From Cunninghamia lanceolata (Eukaryota; Streptophyta; Pinopsida; Cupressales; Cupressaceae), in NCBI GenBank assembly GCA_027924645.1, contig BSBN01000809.1, positions 49,956,001 through 50,020,000 of the forward strand: DNA of 64,000 nt, written 5' to 3'. Shown here one piece after another: positions 61,603 to 64,000 of this stretch. A program made the position numbers and the translations under genes. Numbering within the stretch: position 1 is the first letter of the stretch; each line of letters begins with the position of its first letter. The notes under the pieces are model-generated. The model was not told where the DNA came from. It worked only from the letters and a program-made list of their open reading frames with translations, and did no database searches.

Positions 61603-61642
61603 CGACACAAGACTACGACAAGGACACAAGACTACGACAAGG
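61603..61642 (+). repeat. 20 bp direct repeat in element G
   Basis: acacaagactacgacaagg occurs twice in tandem. Confidence 0.85.
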
Positions 61643-62181
61643 ATTGGAATTGCCCTAGTGGTATAAACCTCACATTATCTCCGTCACATTATCCATGGTG
61701 TAGGGCCCGCTCAGACTTGCTAAGTCAGGTGGAGTCGAGGCCCGGTACCTATAACCTGCATGAAAAAAATGGGTTATATATGATCAACAGTATATATATA
61801 TAGCAACACACACCGAGACAGAGAATCACGGCGTAGTAGGGTGCTCAATCTGAGCAGTACTATACCATCCCTGCTCCGAAACAAGACTATAACTATTTAT
61901 ATTAACAATCAAACACATAAACATGATATTATCTAACCATCACTAACCATGTCCGTCTCATCATAACTAGAAACCAACAATGTCATCAAAGCACATTCTA
62001 CAAGTTAGATTTAGATCAGTCAAGTATAATCTATCGCAAACAGAATAAGCATAAACCATAGTCTCAAATGTCTCAGAATTGTCTAGATGTAAAGAAAAGA
62101 TAACAACTATCTCAGATCAAGTAGAGAGTAATGCAAACTAACAACTATCACAGGCCAGAAAGGAGGGGACATTACAATGGG

Positions 62182-62870
62182 TTTGGTGAAGATATCATTA
62201 AAAGTTACTCTAAAGTGGGACAAAACAACATATCAATGACTTGATCCTCAATTATCTCCTGAATGTAGTGCATGTGGATCTCAATCTATTTGGTCTTTGA
62301 TGATGGACTGGGTTCTTTGGTATTGGAATAGTACTCTAGTTGTCACAAAAGATGATTGAATGCCTCTAAAAGGAATCCCAACTCAATTAGGATGTTCTAT
62401 AGCCAAATGGCCTCAGTGGTGGCATTAATAGCCCTTGATATTAGCCTTAGTAGATGAAAGGGAAATAGCATGATCCTTCTTTCTCAACCAACAAATGAGA
62501 CTAGAACCAAGATGAAATATATAGCCAAAAGTTAACCTACAATCATCAAGATTACCTACCCAATTAGAATATGTGAAACAAAGTTTAAAATTGTACCTAC
62601 AAAATAGTGAATCATAAACCTATATGTTCCTTGAACAAAGTATAATATGCATTTATTAGCCTTTCCATGAAGCTCATGTAGCTCTTGAATGAAAATAAAA
62701 GCTAGAAAAACCATAGATGAAATGTTTAGATGAGTGCAATTTAAATATATGAGACTGTCCTTGAGATAACTATGATACAAAGTGGCATCAACCAATGGAT
62801 TAGAACACTTATCCTCAAGCTTGACTCTATATAGAAAAGGAGTTGGTGTAGGCTTGCAATCTACCATGTG
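62182..62870 (-). pseudogene. Copia RNase H region, heavily decayed
   Basis: Minus strand shows VDCKPTPTPF...VKLEDKCSNPLVDATLY, then a LIYLNCTHLNISS stretch (LIYLTxTRPDIS type), KANKCILYFVQGTYRFMIHY (AKRILRYVQGT type) and a degenerate ISLSSTKA. These are the connection and RNase H landmarks of Copia pol. Many stops and shifts. Element G inserted at its C-terminal side. Confidence 0.8.
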
Positions 62871-62949
62871 AAACTAATGTAAGAAGATCAAAAGCATAGT
62901 TAGGTTGTGCAAGACTAATTTAAGAAGACTGTGTGATATCAATCTTGAG

Positions 62950-63680
62950 AAAGTAGCACAACAAGCTCAAGTCAATCATGAAAAACATGTCTTAAATAGT
63001 AGATTTTACTCTGCCACTAATTGATGAAGAACTTCCTATGATGATTAGATTGTCAATATAGCGAACCAAAATCAAAAGTTCATCATCTTGCCATAATATC
63101 TAGACATTCAAATTAAAGTGACATGTCAATAATTTGATGGAAAGAAGAAAGGAATTGATCTTGGAATACCAAGCTCAAGGAGCCTATTTGAGGCTATATA
63201 TAGACTTCCTAAGTTTGCAAACTAGAACAAGGAATCATGAACAAAGCCCTATGGTTGTTCCATATAAATCCCCTCCTACAGATATCTATAAATAAATGTA
63301 CTATTTACATCCATCTGATATACATCCCAATCAAGAATTTTGTAGCAATGGAAAGAGCCAAGTATATGGAGTTAATCTTTGTAAATAGAGAAAAGTGTCT
63401 ATGTAGTCAATGCCAAATTCTTGAGAGAAACCTTTCCCTGGAAGCTATGCTTTGAAGCTGTCAACTATTCCGTTTGTAACATATTTGGTTTGATAGATCC
63501 TCTTGCATAGAACTAGTTTCCTTACCTTGGGAAGGGGGACTAGATCCCATGTCTAATTTTCCATCAAGGAATTGTACTCTTCTTCCATTGCTAAATCCCA
63601 CTTAGTAATACTTGGTGCTTTATAGAATGGCCATGGATCTAAAGCACAGGTAATGTAGACATGTGGAAGATTTTGATACT
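62950..63680 (-). pseudogene. Copia reverse transcriptase, heavily decayed
   Basis: Minus-strand fragments in order: KWDLAMEEEYNSLMEN, a TAG, TWDLVPLPK (63600-63500), a catalytic-region relic EGIYMEQP after VNSTFIYRYL (near 63260; normally VKTAFLNGDL), and YIDNLIIIGSSSS near 63010-63060. The last corresponds to the YVDDLIITGSS active site with the second Asp lost. Related to but different from the Tork element at 44-49 kb. Confidence 0.85.
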
Positions 63681-63732
63681 ATGACTTTGTCCTCTAAGTG
63701 TTGGTAGAATCCCTAGTGAGAGTACTAGTAAC

Positions 63733-63939
63733 CTAAAGAGTTTGACAAGCCCAATGTTGCACAAAAGTATATGGGGAGGAAGAAGGAGATTCCTCAACTT
63801 TAGAATGATGACTTAGTGATGGAGTAGAAGCCTCTAAATCTACCTTGTGAGCCTTTGAAGTTAGAGGAGAGTCCTCTGAATCACCATCAACTATCAAGGA
63901 ATCCACTCTGAAGGAATAAGGGGAAGTGTGGGAGGACAA
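63733..63939 (-). pseudogene. Copia pol linker between integrase and reverse transcriptase
   Basis: Open frame rich in S/P/D/E (DSLIVDGDSEDSPLTS, SSPYTFVQHW), upstream of and on the same strand as the decayed reverse transcriptase. Composition and position fit the variable integrase-RT linker of Copia polyproteins. The rest of the element lies beyond the window. Confidence 0.5.
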
Positions 63940-64000
63940 GCTAGAAACGTTTTCCTCAAACTAAACACTTGTCTTAATGAATAACTCATGAGTCTCTAAA

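Larger units (their letters stand above)
56388..62176. mobile_element. Element G: 5.8 kb TSD-bounded unit, probably a giant solo LTR
   Basis: Starts TGTAATGCCCC and ends GGGGACATTACA, an 11 bp terminal inverted repeat with one mismatch in LTR style (TG...CA). It is flanked by the exact TSD ATGGG at 56383-56387 and 62177-62181. No internal second LTR, primer-binding site, polypurine tract or coding frame is found, which favours a solo LTR left by LTR-LTR recombination. TGTAATGCCCC-type ends are known from large Gypsy LTRs. It interrupts decayed Copia pol sequence. Alternative: a pol-less derivative whose LTRs are too diverged to see. Confidence 0.75.

Overview
This 64 kb window looks like intergenic DNA of a seed plant with a large, repeat-rich genome. 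A conifer or other gymnosperm fits best, but that is inference from the giant decayed LTR elements, the long LTRs built of small hairpins and a Penelope-type hammerhead repeat. I see no intact host gene, rRNA, tRNA or CRISPR array. Almost everything is nested retroelements, several bounded exactly by target-site duplications (TSDs).

Left part (1-13.3 kb). Positions 1-4972 are the 3' half of a G-poor LTR element (copy A), with a polypurine tract and 3' LTR. A 1.26 kb inverted repeat with hammerhead-ribozyme-like motifs at both ends sits inside it. A Copia-type LTR (5370-13263) follows, split by element D (5766-13119, minus strand, TSD GCTTT/GTTTT). D has 1.1 kb LTRs, a gag with a coiled coil and four CCHC knuckles, a second ORF of about 1,100 codons that I do not recognise, and no pol.

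Middle part (13.3-27.9 kb). A tRNA-type SINE lies at 14269-14653 with a 14 bp TSD. Element E (16611-27111, TSD TCCCT) has 950 bp LTRs and no retroviral genes. Its interior carries gene-like fragments, including two antisense exons around a GC-AG intron.

Nested complex (27.9-53.0 kb). Element H (27862-52982, TSD ATAAC) is about 9.7 kb once its insertions are removed. Its Q/P/S-rich gag-like frame is split at 31853/42236 by F. F (31854-42230) is a chromovirus relative with 3.4-3.7 kb LTRs that keeps only a short gag-like ORF and the C-terminal integrase chromodomain. H is also split by a Tork/Tnt1-type Copia element (44419-49413, TSD ACCCT, minus strand) with recognisable gag, protease, integrase, reverse transcriptase and RNase H, all broken.

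Right part (53-64 kb). There is weak LTR-like sequence, then G (56388-62176, TSD ATGGG), a 5.8 kb ORF-free unit probably representing a giant solo LTR. It is inserted in a heavily decayed Copia pol on the minus strand that runs off the window end.

Themes: four of the five structurally complete elements (D, E, F, H) lack pol and would have depended on enzymes from other elements. Coding decay is mostly by C-to-T/G-to-A type stops, as expected for long-methylated DNA.
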